From Cetobacterium sp. NK01 (GTDB lineage: Bacteria; Fusobacteriota; Fusobacteriia; Fusobacteriales; Fusobacteriaceae): a stretch of DNA of 64,000 bases. The position numbers and the translations under genes were made by a program. How positions within the stretch are numbered: position 1 is the first letter of the stretch; every line of letters starts with the position of its first letter. Under the pieces are notes generated by a model. The model was not told the origin of the DNA. It worked only from the letters and a program-made list of their open reading frames with translations, and ran no database searches. Below, in pieces: positions 1-7,143 of this stretch. The stretch covers positions 1,550,001-1,614,000 of the forward strand of contig NZ_JANIBO010000001.1 in the NCBI RefSeq assembly GCF_024506395.1. The letters run 5' to 3'.

Positions 1-447
1 GATGAAATAGAGTTTTACTTAAGAGGAGAGGAATACGAGGTTTTTGATGTAGCAAATGGAATTGATGAGATGGAGAATATTGAAAATCTAATTTTAGTTT
101 CACCAACTTATGGAGTTGGAGAGCTACAAAAAGATTGGGAAAATGTGTATGATAAATTAAAAAGTTTAGATTTTACTAATAAAGTAGTAGGAATAGTAGG
201 TGTAGGAAATCAATTTGCATTTGGTGAGTCATATGTTGGAGCAATGAGAAAATTATATGATGCAGTTATAGCTAAAGGTGCTAAAGTAATAGGATTTACT
301 TCAACAGAAGGATATAGCTATGAAGAAACTGAATCAGTTGTGGATGATAAGTTTATTGGTCTTGCTTTAGATGAAAGTAATCAAGATAATGAAACACCTG
401 ATAGAATCAAAGCGTGGATAGAAGAGATTAAACCTCTATTTAATTAA
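1..447 (+). CDS. Flavodoxin (5'-truncated by the window edge)
   Basis: The reading frame is open from base 1, so the N-terminus with the usual phosphate-binding loop lies outside the window; 148 residues are visible. The segments SPTYGVGELQKDW and GVGNQFAFGESYVGA match the FMN-binding loops of short-chain flavodoxins, including the aromatic residue (Y) that stacks on the flavin. The ATG at base 70 is internal and is not the start. Flavodoxins carry single electrons in the cytoplasm; a likely partner here is the pyruvate:ferredoxin/flavodoxin oxidoreductase further along the window (inference). A rhodanese gene follows 9 bases later, probably in the same transcript. Confidence 0.85.
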   Translation, partial: DEIEFYLRGEEYEVFDVANGIDEMENIENLILVSPTYGVGELQKDWENVYDKLKSLDFTNKVVGIVGVGNQFAFGESYVGAMRKLYDAVIAKGAKVIGFTSTEGYSYEETESVVDDKFIGLALDESNQDNETPDRIKAWIEEIKPLFN

Positions 448-456
448 GGAAAAATT

Positions 457-750
457 ATGAAAAAATATCAAACATTAAATAAAATTGAAGTAAAAGAACT
501 GCTAACACAGGAGAATACAGTACTTTTAGATGTACGAACAGAAGATGAATACTGGGAAGAATCAGTTGAAGATAGTTTAAATGTTCCACTACATGAATTA
601 GAAGAAAGAGTTGTTGAACTGGATAAAAATAAGACGTATATAACTTTTTGTAGAAGCGGAGTTCGTTCTAAAACAGCAGCTTTAATTTTATTAGAAGAGG
701 GATTCGCAAAAGTTTTTAATTCTCAAGAGGGAATATTAACTTGGAAATAA
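457..750 (+). CDS. Single-domain rhodanese-like protein
   Basis: A 97-residue protein that is one rhodanese domain. It has the early LLDVRTEDEYWEES motif and an active-site loop CRSGVRS, with the catalytic Cys that carries the persulfide followed by the phosphate-like binding loop. Stand-alone rhodaneses of this size move sulfane sulfur in the cytoplasm; the physiological acceptor cannot be read from sequence. It starts 9 bases after the flavodoxin stop and is probably co-transcribed with it. No terminator follows: the promoter of the putP leader begins almost directly after the stop codon, so some readthrough is possible. Confidence 0.85.
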   Translation: MKKYQTLNKIEVKELLTQENTVLLDVRTEDEYWEESVEDSLNVPLHELEERVVELDKNKTYITFCRSGVRSKTAALILLEEGFAKVFNSQEGILTWK

Positions 751-753
751 AAA

Positions 754-782
754 TTGACAAAATTATTTTCATATGTTACCAT
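754..782 (+). promoter_or_regulatory. Promoter of the putP leader transcript
   Basis: TTGACA (754-759), a 17-base spacer, then TACCAT (777-782) with an upstream TG (774-775), which gives an extended -10. Transcription should start near 789, about 25 bases before a leader peptide. Confidence 0.65.
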
Positions 783-813
783 AATGAAAATAAAAAATTA
801 AAGGAGAGTTCTA

Positions 814-873
814 ATGAGAAAAGATCAAGTTATTTCAAATAATGTAAATAGACAACCCATCCCCCCTAGATAG
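814..873 (+). CDS. Putative 19-residue leader peptide of putP, proline-rich at its end
   Basis: An ATG at 814 sits 7 bases after a good Shine-Dalgarno (AGGAG, 802-806). It opens 19 codons that end ...RQPIPPR, then TAG. Three of the last six codons are proline (CCC, CCC, CCT), and CCC is a rare-looking codon in this A/T-ending genome. Pro-Pro-Arg is also the kind of motif at which ribosomes pause. It lies between a promoter and an intrinsic terminator upstream of a proline transporter, the classic setting of an attenuation leader peptide. The pause and its effect are inferred from layout only. No homology to a known leader is claimed. Confidence 0.65.
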   Translation: MRKDQVISNNVNRQPIPPR

Positions 874-1020
874 GGATTTGTGTTTTAAGCATTAGTTTAT
901 GTTTAGATACAGATCCATTTTGTGTTACGATTTTGGATCTGTATCTAAGGGGAAATAACTTTTAATAAAAGATTATTTTTAATAGGATTCTTTTGATGAG
1001 GGTCACTTAGGTACAAAACT
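862..1020 (+). promoter_or_regulatory. putP leader RNA: competing hairpins (candidate attenuator)
   Basis: A perfect 15-bp hairpin pairs 903-917 with 934-948. Its 3' arm has two other possible partners. First, 940-949 can pair with 1006-1015, the 5' arm of the downstream terminator (10 bp with one G-U), forming an antiterminator. Second, 942-952 can pair with 862-872, the last proline codons and stop of the leader peptide (10 pairs with one mismatch). The region therefore has the mutually exclusive pairings of an amino-acid attenuator. Which fold wins when a ribosome pauses cannot be decided by eye. Confidence 0.6.
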
Positions 1021-1044
1021 GTACTTGAGTGACCCTCTTTTATT
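998..1044 (+). terminator. Intrinsic terminator inside the putP leader
   Basis: Arms 998-1014 and 1021-1037 form a 17-bp stem (two G-U pairs) with a 6-base loop, followed by a T-rich run. It lies before the putP start, so it must be passed for putP to be expressed. Confidence 0.85.
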
Positions 1045-1072
1045 TTTATTAAAAATTTGGGAGGAGTATAAA

Positions 1073-2506
1073 ATGATAGGAGTAGAAACATTTATTACAT
1101 TTGGAGCATATTTATTATTTTTAATAGGAGTAGGAGTTTATTTTTATGGAAAAACCTCCAGTTCCGAGGATTACTTAATAGGAGGTAGAGGAGTAGGAAG
1201 TTGGGTAACTGCGCTATCAGCACAAGCTAGTGATATGAGTGGATGGTTATTAATGGGATTACCAGGAGCAGTATATCTTTCAGGATTTGGACAAATTTGG
1301 GTTGTAATAGGTTTAACCGTGGGAACATATTTAAATTGGAAATTTATAGCTCCAAAACTTAGAGTTGAAACTGAAATAGAAGATACCTTAACTTTACCAA
1401 CATTTTTAGAAAAAAAATTAAAAGATGATAAAGGAACAATAAGAAAAGTTCTAGCTTTAGGAACACTATTTTTCTTTACAATTTATTCATCATCTGGACT
1501 GGTAGCAGCAGGAAAACTATTTGAATCAATACTTGGAATTGATTACAAAGTTGCAGTAATAATTGGTGCAGTAACAATAGTTGTTTATACATTTATGGGA
1601 GGATATTTAGCTTCTTGTTGGACAGATTTTTTTCAAGGAGGGCTAATGTTTTTAGCTATAATAGCTGTTCCGTTAGCAGCATATTATAAAATTGGAGATA
1701 TTGAGACAGTTAGACAAGGAATTGAGTTGAAAGGAATTTCATTTAATATATTTAAACAAAATGGAGAGAATATAGGAATATTAGGAGTATTGTCTTCTTT
1801 AGCTTGGGGATTAGGATATTTTGGACAACCTCATATTTTAGTTAGATTTATGAGTATAAGTGATGTAAAAGAATTAAAAAAATCTAGAAGAATAGCTATG
1901 ATATGGGTAATTATCTCTTTAATTGGAGCAATAGCAATTGGACTTTTAGGAATACCACTTTTTAAAAATGTTGCAGAGTTAGGAGGAGATGCAGAAAAAA
2001 TATTTATCTATATGATAAAAGAGTTGTTTAATCCTTGGGTAGCAGGAATTTTATTAGCTGCAATATTATCAGCTATAATGTCAACGATAGATTCACAATT
2101 GTTAGTTTCATCAACTACTTTAACAGAAGACTTTTATAAATATATGAAAAAAGATGTTTCTGACAAAGAGATAATGTGGGTTGGAAGACTATGTGTTGTT
2201 GTAATCGCTTTATTAGCATTACTATTTGCTTTAAATCAAAATGCTAAAGTACTGTCATTAGTAGCTTACGCATGGGGAGGTTTTGGAACAATATTTGGAC
2301 CAGCGATAATATCGGTGCTTTATTTTAAAAATGTGAATAGTAAAAGTGTTTTATCGGGAATTTTAGTTGGAATGTTTATATTTTTAATGTGGAAAGTTTT
2401 AGGATTAGATAGTTATATGTATGAGTTATTACCAGGATTTTTTACTAATTTAATAACGGTTTATATAGTAGAGAAAGTAGTTTTTAAAAATGTAGTTGAA
2501 GCTTAA
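1073..2506 (+). CDS. putP: Sodium/proline symporter
   Basis: A 477-residue polytopic inner-membrane protein of the solute:sodium symporter family that imports L-proline with Na+. The segments SAQASDMSGWLLMGLPG and WKFIAPKLRVETE, and the SxxTLTEDFYK region late in the protein, closely match E. coli PutP (about 500 residues). The start is set at the ATG at 1073, which has GGGAGGAG 9 bases upstream. A longer frame from TTG 1025 would begin inside the terminator stem and is rejected. The gene stands alone behind the leader, and no putA is visible. Regulation by leader attenuation is likely. A bidirectional hairpin separates it from the convergent ogt. Confidence 0.93.
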   Translation: MIGVETFITFGAYLLFLIGVGVYFYGKTSSSEDYLIGGRGVGSWVTALSAQASDMSGWLLMGLPGAVYLSGFGQIWVVIGLTVGTYLNWKFIAPKLRVETEIEDTLTLPTFLEKKLKDDKGTIRKVLALGTLFFFTIYSSSGLVAAGKLFESILGIDYKVAVIIGAVTIVVYTFMGGYLASCWTDFFQGGLMFLAIIAVPLAAYYKIGDIETVRQGIELKGISFNIFKQNGENIGILGVLSSLAWGLGYFGQPHILVRFMSISDVKELKKSRRIAMIWVIISLIGAIAIGLLGIPLFKNVAELGGDAEKIFIYMIKELFNPWVAGILLAAILSAIMSTIDSQLLVSSTTLTEDFYKYMKKDVSDKEIMWVGRLCVVVIALLALLFALNQNAKVLSLVAYAWGGFGTIFGPAIISVLYFKNVNSKSVLSGILVGMFIFLMWKVLGLDSYMYELLPGFFTNLITVYIVEKVVFKNVVEA

Positions 2507-2507
2507 A

Positions 2508-2538
2508 AAAAAGGTGCAAAATTATTTTGCACCTTTTT
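2508..2538. terminator. Bidirectional terminator between putP and ogt
   Basis: Arms 2508-2521 and 2525-2538 form a 14-bp perfect stem (AAAAAGGTGC...) with a 3-base loop, A-rich on one side and T-rich on the other. It can stop transcripts from both convergent genes and overlaps the ogt stop codon. Confidence 0.85.
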
Positions 2539-2998
2539 CTAAATTAAGTAAATGGGATTTTATAGATAATCCATAGGCATATCCAGTTAGTTTGCCATTA
2601 GAACCAATTACTCTATGACAAGGAATAACTATGGGGATGGGATTTTTGTTGTTTGCTAATCCCACAGCTCTACATGCCTTAGGATTGCCAATAGCAATTG
2701 CAATATCTTTATAAGTTTTAACTTCTCCATAAGGAATATTAAGTAATGCTGTCCAAACAGATTTTTGGAACTCTGTTCCAATAGGATTTATTTTAAATGT
2801 AAATTTTTTTCTCTTGCCATTTAGAAATTCATCAATCTCTTTAAACGACTCTTTTAAAAATTTTGTAAGTTTAAAAGTTCTATTTGAAGTAGGGTTGTTA
2901 AGTTCAATTTTAATAATTTCATTATTTAATTCTTCAATTTTAAGTAAACCAAATGGAGTGTCAAAAATATAAAAATAACCTGGGATAATATTTTTCAT
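2522..2998 (-). CDS. ogt: Methylated-DNA--protein-cysteine methyltransferase
   Basis: A 158-residue suicide repair protein that takes the alkyl group from O6-alkylguanine (or O4-alkylthymine) in DNA. The active-site motif IPCHRVIG places the acceptor Cys at residue 127. The helix-turn-helix and Asn-hinge region (PYGEVKTYKDIA...GNPKACRAVG) precedes it as in all family members. There is no Ada-type regulatory domain, so it is the short Ogt/MGMT form. It has its own promoter and an AAGGAGAG ribosome site on the - strand, and converges on putP. Confidence 0.93.
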   Translation of the reverse strand: MKNIIPGYFYIFDTPFGLLKIEELNNEIIKIELNNPTSNRTFKLTKFLKESFKEIDEFLNGKRKKFTFKINPIGTEFQKSVWTALLNIPYGEVKTYKDIAIAIGNPKACRAVGLANNKNPIPIVIPCHRVIGSNGKLTGYAYGLSIKSHLLNLEKGAK

Positions 2999-3026
2999 AA
3001 ACTCTCCTTAAAAATTTTTTATCTAA

Positions 3027-3055
3027 ATTGTACTTAAAAAATATAAATAAATCAA
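3027..3055 (-). promoter_or_regulatory. Promoter of ogt
   Basis: On the - strand, TTGATT (complement of 3050-3055), a 17-base spacer, and TACAAT (complement of 3027-3032), followed by an AAGGAGAG ribosome site next to the ogt ATG. Confidence 0.6.
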
Positions 3056-3119
3056 GGTTAATTTAAAATATATTTTGTTCACTTATTGTTTAAAACTTTT
3101 AAAAATGAAGTGATTATAG

Positions 3120-3125
3120 TATAAT
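3120..3125 (+). promoter_or_regulatory. -10 element for the riboswitch-btuB transcript
   Basis: TATAAT just upstream of the cobalamin riboswitch. No convincing -35 is seen at the right distance. Confidence 0.5.
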
Positions 3126-3129
3126 AAGA

Positions 3130-3275
3130 CGTTATGGTTTTTATAAATTAAAAGGGAATTAAGTGAAAAGCTTAAACGGTCACGCCACTGTAAAATGGAC
3201 AAAAATAGATAAACCACTGGGAAACTGGGAAGGGCTATTGGAGGATGAAGTTGAGTCAGGATACCTGCCATAAAA
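3130..3275 (+). promoter_or_regulatory. Cobalamin (adenosyl/methyl-B12) riboswitch
   Basis: The region carries the conserved blocks of the cobalamin aptamer in order: AAAAGGGAATTAAGTGAAA, the core CGGTCACGCCACTGTAA, ACCACTGGGAA, and the B12 box GAGTCAGGATACCTGCC (about 3253-3269). It lies 40 bases before a TonB-dependent receptor start. No stem followed by a T-run comes after the aptamer, so control is more likely at translation, by hiding the GGGAGGA ribosome site, than by termination (inference). High intracellular B12 should turn the receptor off. Confidence 0.92.
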
Positions 3276-3312
3276 ATAAACTGCGAGTGACAGAATGGGA
3301 GGATTAAATTAA

Positions 3313-5190
3313 ATGAAAAAAAGATTTTATATTGCAGGATTGATTCTTGCATCTAGTTTATCAATGGGACAAGACAAGGTTGTGAAGTTAGAAGAAAGTG
3401 TTATAACAAGTGAAAATACAGAGACAACAATAGCAGATATACCTAAAAATATAACTGTATTAACAGGGGAAGAGATAACGCAAAGGGGAGCGAAAACAGT
3501 AGCAGAAGCTTTAAAATTAGTATCAAGTGTCACTGTAAAAGAGATGGGTGGAGCAGATGCCGCTTTTGATATAAGAGGTCAAGGGCCTACAGCAAAGTCA
3601 AATGTTATAGTATTAGTTGATGGAGCGCCAATTAATTCGATTGATTTATCAGGATATCAAACAAGCAATATTCCAGTAGATAATATAGAGAGAATTGAAG
3701 TAATACCTTCTGGAGGGTCAGTTTTATACGGAGATGGAGCAGTTGGAGGAACAATAAATATAGTGACAAAAGCACCTGAAAATAAAAAAAATTATGGAAG
3801 CTTAAATAGTGAAATAGGATCTTATGGATTAAAAAAACAGCAAATTACATATGGAACTAAAATAGGAGAAAAGCTTTTAGTTGAAGTAGATTATTTGAAA
3901 AAAGAAAAAGATGGATATAGGGATTATTCTAAAGATGATTTACAAAGTTTTGGATTTAGAAGTAGATATAAACTTAATGATGGAGAGTTAAAATTTAAAT
4001 ATAATTATTCTAAAAATGATTTTAAAGCTCCGGGAGCATTGACTAAAGATGAAGTTAATGAAGACAGAACACAATCTAATCCAAATGCTTGGAGAATTGA
4101 TGGAAAAACAGAGAAAAATAATTTTGTAGGAGATTACTTATATAATATAAATTCTGATTTAGAATTTAAACTATTAGGAAGATATGCTCATGAAAACTAC
4201 TCTTCAAATGGAAGTAATTACAAGACAGAAGTTAAATATTTAAAGCCACAACTTAAATATTCATATTTAGATGAGAATTATGTTGTATTTGGTGGAGATA
4301 TTTATCAGGGAGAGACAAGAGATTTTGCTTATGGAAATGGAAAATCTGAAAAAAACTCTTTAGGTGGATTTATAATAAATAGTTCTACAATAGAGAAGTT
4401 TAGATTTACTCAAGGATACAGAAGGCAAAATATTGAATACAAGGGAGATAGATTTGCAACAAGAAAGTTTAAAGAAGATGCAATAGAACTGACAGGAAGC
4501 TATTTATATTCTGATTCGGGATCTACATATGTAAGCTATACCAAAGGATTTAGAGCACCTAATACAGATGAAATAAATGCTTGGGCAGGAGAATTTAATC
4601 CTCAAAAAACAGAAACTTATGAAATTGGAGTAAAGGATTTTGTAGGGAATACATATATCTCAACATCAGTATTCTATATAGAAACAGAAAATGAAATTTT
4701 CTATGGAGTAAATAAAAACGATGAATTTAATAAAAATAGAAATTTAGATGGAACAAGTAAGAGAAAAGGAATAGAGTTTTCTTTAGAACACTATTTTGAT
4801 AAATTGACAATATCGGAATCAATAACTTATATGAAAACAGAGTTTAAAGAAGGGAAAGATATTCCTGGAATTCCTAATATAAAGGGAGTATTAAACTTTA
4901 ATTATAAATTTAATGAAAAATTAAGTATGAATAACTCTTGGGAATACTATGGAAAATCTTACGATAGTAATGATGAAGCCAATGAAAGAGAGAAAATAGA
5001 TAGCTATTTATTAAGTGGATTAACTTTTGTATATGATTTTCAAGATGGATTAGTTATAAATGCTGGAATTAATAATTTATTTAATGAAAAATATTATGAT
5101 TATGTAGGATATAGTAGTTATAGTAAAACTCGTAATTACTACCCTGCACCAGAAAGAAATTATTATATTGGATTTAAATATAGTTTTTAA
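3313..5190 (+). CDS. btuB: TonB-dependent outer-membrane receptor, BtuB-like (cobalamin)
   Basis: A 625-residue protein with a signal peptide (MKKRFYIAGLILASSLSMG), a probable TonB box (LEESVITSE), an N-terminal plug domain (about residues 35-155, ending GGTINIVTK) and a 22-strand-type beta barrel that ends in the C-terminal aromatic (YSF) used for outer-membrane insertion. Family members import vitamin B12 or iron chelates with energy from TonB. The cobalamin riboswitch directly upstream argues for B12. A strong terminator follows, so the next gene has its own promoter. The substrate is inferred from regulation, not from residues. Confidence 0.9.
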   Translation: MKKRFYIAGLILASSLSMGQDKVVKLEESVITSENTETTIADIPKNITVLTGEEITQRGAKTVAEALKLVSSVTVKEMGGADAAFDIRGQGPTAKSNVIVLVDGAPINSIDLSGYQTSNIPVDNIERIEVIPSGGSVLYGDGAVGGTINIVTKAPENKKNYGSLNSEIGSYGLKKQQITYGTKIGEKLLVEVDYLKKEKDGYRDYSKDDLQSFGFRSRYKLNDGELKFKYNYSKNDFKAPGALTKDEVNEDRTQSNPNAWRIDGKTEKNNFVGDYLYNINSDLEFKLLGRYAHENYSSNGSNYKTEVKYLKPQLKYSYLDENYVVFGGDIYQGETRDFAYGNGKSEKNSLGGFIINSSTIEKFRFTQGYRRQNIEYKGDRFATRKFKEDAIELTGSYLYSDSGSTYVSYTKGFRAPNTDEINAWAGEFNPQKTETYEIGVKDFVGNTYISTSVFYIETENEIFYGVNKNDEFNKNRNLDGTSKRKGIEFSLEHYFDKLTISESITYMKTEFKEGKDIPGIPNIKGVLNFNYKFNEKLSMNNSWEYYGKSYDSNDEANEREKIDSYLLSGLTFVYDFQDGLVINAGINNLFNEKYYDYVGYSSYSKTRNYYPAPERNYYIGFKYSF

Positions 5191-5191
5191 T

Positions 5192-5232
5192 AAAAAATGC
5201 TCTTTTCAATATATGAGAAGAGCATTTTTTAC
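5192..5232 (+). terminator. Terminator after btuB
   Basis: A stem of about 16 bp (AAAAAATGCTCTTTTC with its complement, one G-U) and a short loop, followed by six T. Confidence 0.88.
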
Positions 5233-5237
5233 ATATG

Positions 5238-5246
5238 TGTTATAAT
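5238..5246 (+). promoter_or_regulatory. Extended -10 promoter of the btuF-like operon
   Basis: TGTTATAAT, a TG plus consensus TATAAT, placed 30 bases upstream of the next start and right after the btuB terminator. Confidence 0.6.
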
Positions 5247-5277
5247 TGAAATATATTTTTATAGAAGAGGTGGGCGA

Positions 5278-6138
5278 GTGTTAAAAAAGGTATTTATGTT
5301 AAATATATTTGTATTTTCAATTGGATATTCAAGAATATTAGTAGATGGAATTGGTCGTAAAGTTGAAATTCCTGAAAAAGTAGAAAGAATAATTTCAACA
5401 GTTCCATCAAATACAGAGATAATAGTAGATATGGGATTAGTTAATATTTTAGCTGGAGTAGATATATATTCTGAAAAAATATCTAAAGAATTAGAAGGTA
5501 AAGGAATTCTAAATACAGATAGATTGAATGAAGAAAAAATAATGGAACTGATGCCAGATTTAGTTATAACATCCCAACACAATCTATCTAAAGGAAAAGA
5601 GAGCTTAAATATTTTTGATGAGGTTGGAATTCCTATTTATGTAATGAAAACTCCAAATTCATTAGAAGAAGTTAAAAATTCTATAGATGAAATTGGAAAT
5701 CTTTTAAATGAGAGAAAAAAGAGTGATAATTTAAAAAATAATTATGCTGAAGAATTAGAAAAGTTAAAATCACAAAAGGGAAAGGGAAAGCGAGTATACT
5801 TTGAAATTTTAAATAATCCTATATATACAACAGGAGGAAAAACATTTTTAAATGATGTTATAGAAAATGCTGGTGGAAAAAATATATTTGAAAATCAAGA
5901 GGGATGGATTTCACCGACTTTAGAATCTATTATTGAAAAAAATCCTGAATTTATATTTGTAGGTGAGGATAGAAAAGAGATTATAGAGGATATAAAAAGT
6001 AGACCAGAATGGCAAGAGATTGATGCTATAAAAACTGGAAAAGTATATTTTATAGACGAAGGGATTAATAGACCATCAACAAGAGTTTTAAAATCTTTAA
6101 AACAGATGAAGGAAGTGCTTTCAAATGATAAGTTTTAG
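5278..6138 (+). CDS. Periplasmic corrinoid/iron-type ABC substrate-binding protein (BtuF-like)
   Basis: A 286-residue class III (helical-backbone) binding protein. The GTG at 5278 follows an AGAGGTGGG ribosome site and opens a signal peptide (LKKVFMLNIFVFSIGYS); a longer frame from 5197 would overlap the upstream terminator. There is no lipobox Cys, so the mature protein should be soluble in the periplasm. The pattern DGIGRKVEIPEKVERIISTVPSNTE and the late SPTLESIIEKNPEFIF are typical of the BtuF/FecB/FhuD group. Its place after a B12-controlled receptor suggests cobalamin. No permease or ATPase gene is nearby, so the partner must lie elsewhere. Confidence 0.8.
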   Translation: MLKKVFMLNIFVFSIGYSRILVDGIGRKVEIPEKVERIISTVPSNTEIIVDMGLVNILAGVDIYSEKISKELEGKGILNTDRLNEEKIMELMPDLVITSQHNLSKGKESLNIFDEVGIPIYVMKTPNSLEEVKNSIDEIGNLLNERKKSDNLKNNYAEELEKLKSQKGKGKRVYFEILNNPIYTTGGKTFLNDVIENAGGKNIFENQEGWISPTLESIIEKNPEFIFVGEDRKEIIEDIKSRPEWQEIDAIKTGKVYFIDEGINRPSTRVLKSLKQMKEVLSNDKF

Positions 6139-7075
6139 TTTTATTCCTAAAAATGAAGAGGAAGAAAAATTTTTAAAAGTATATGAAAAATTAAGAAACG
6201 AAGGTATAACAGGTATAGAAACTATAATTGGGGATCATTTACCTTTAGAAAGTTATGAAAAGTATCCTGTAAAAGGAGTACATCTATTATACTATCCTAC
6301 TTGGTTAGAATTTTGGAGAGAGGATATGGAAAAGGTAAGAGAAGATTTTTACGATGATGAAGGAATATTAAGTTATTATCGTTCTTTTAAAAAAGAGATT
6401 TTATTAGAAACTTTTAAAAAACAATTTGAAGATGCAAAAAAAATTGGAGCAAAGTATTTAGTTTTTCATGTTTCACACGTAAGACCTAAAGATATATTTA
6501 CTTGTAATTTTGATTATACATCTATAGAGGTATTAGATGAAACCTTGAAAATAGTAAATGAAGTTTTTAAAGGCGATGGACCGTTACTGCTTTTTGAAAA
6601 TTTACCATGGCCAGGATTAACTTTAAAAGATTACGAATTAACAAAATATTTTTTTGAAAGAGTAAAGTATAAAAATAAAGGTTTTTTATTAGATTTATCT
6701 CATATAATATGCACAGAAAAAAATATAAAGAACTTTCAAGATGCAGATAGATATATTTTAAGTAGAATTAAAAATTTAAAAGACTTGAATAAATACATAT
6801 ATGGTGTTCATGTAAATGGAATTAGCTTTGAAAACTATTTGAAAAAAGATTTTTCAGGAGAAATTGAGAAGTGGTCAATAGGAAATAGAAATCAGAAATT
6901 TAAAATAGAGTGGGAACATATGAAAAAACTTGATCCACACAGGATTTATAGAGGAGATTTAAAAATTATATTTAATGAACTTCCGAATTTAAAATATATA
7001 AATTTGGAATTAAAGTTTTCATCTATCGACAATTTGAAAGAGGTAGTAAAGGAACAATTAAATTATATAAAATAA
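6125..7075 (+). CDS. TIM-barrel enzyme of the AP endonuclease 2 / sugar isomerase family; CbiR candidate
   Basis: A 316-residue protein whose start overlaps the BtuF-like gene by 14 bases, so the two are translationally coupled. Metal-ligand-like positions of the xylose-isomerase-type barrel are visible: H115 in VFHVSH, E158 in FENLPWPG, D190/H193 in LDLSH, H229 in GVHVNG and E295 in LELKF. There is no signal peptide, so it is cytoplasmic. CbiR, the cobamide-remodelling hydrolase first described in Akkermansia, belongs to this superfamily, and the B12-uptake context fits that role. Without an alignment it could also be an unrelated sugar-phosphate isomerase. Confidence 0.6.
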   Translation: MISFSFIPKNEEEEKFLKVYEKLRNEGITGIETIIGDHLPLESYEKYPVKGVHLLYYPTWLEFWREDMEKVREDFYDDEGILSYYRSFKKEILLETFKKQFEDAKKIGAKYLVFHVSHVRPKDIFTCNFDYTSIEVLDETLKIVNEVFKGDGPLLLFENLPWPGLTLKDYELTKYFFERVKYKNKGFLLDLSHIICTEKNIKNFQDADRYILSRIKNLKDLNKYIYGVHVNGISFENYLKKDFSGEIEKWSIGNRNQKFKIEWEHMKKLDPHRIYRGDLKIIFNELPNLKYINLELKFSSIDNLKEVVKEQLNYIK

Positions 7076-7096
7076 ATTCTTAAAAGATAAAAAATA

Positions 7097-7105
7097 TGGT
7101 ATACT
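7097..7105 (+). promoter_or_regulatory. Extended -10 promoter of ricT
   Basis: TGGTATACT, 39 bases upstream of the ricT ATG; no clear -35. Confidence 0.55.
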
Positions 7106-7143
7106 CTATAGTGTAGAATGTTAAGATTTTCGCGGGAGGATAT

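Noticed and set aside
5197-5277. Upstream ATG at 5197 as start of the BtuF-like gene
   Set aside because: It falls in the btuB terminator stem, upstream of the promoter; the GTG at 5278 starts a proper signal peptide behind a ribosome site.
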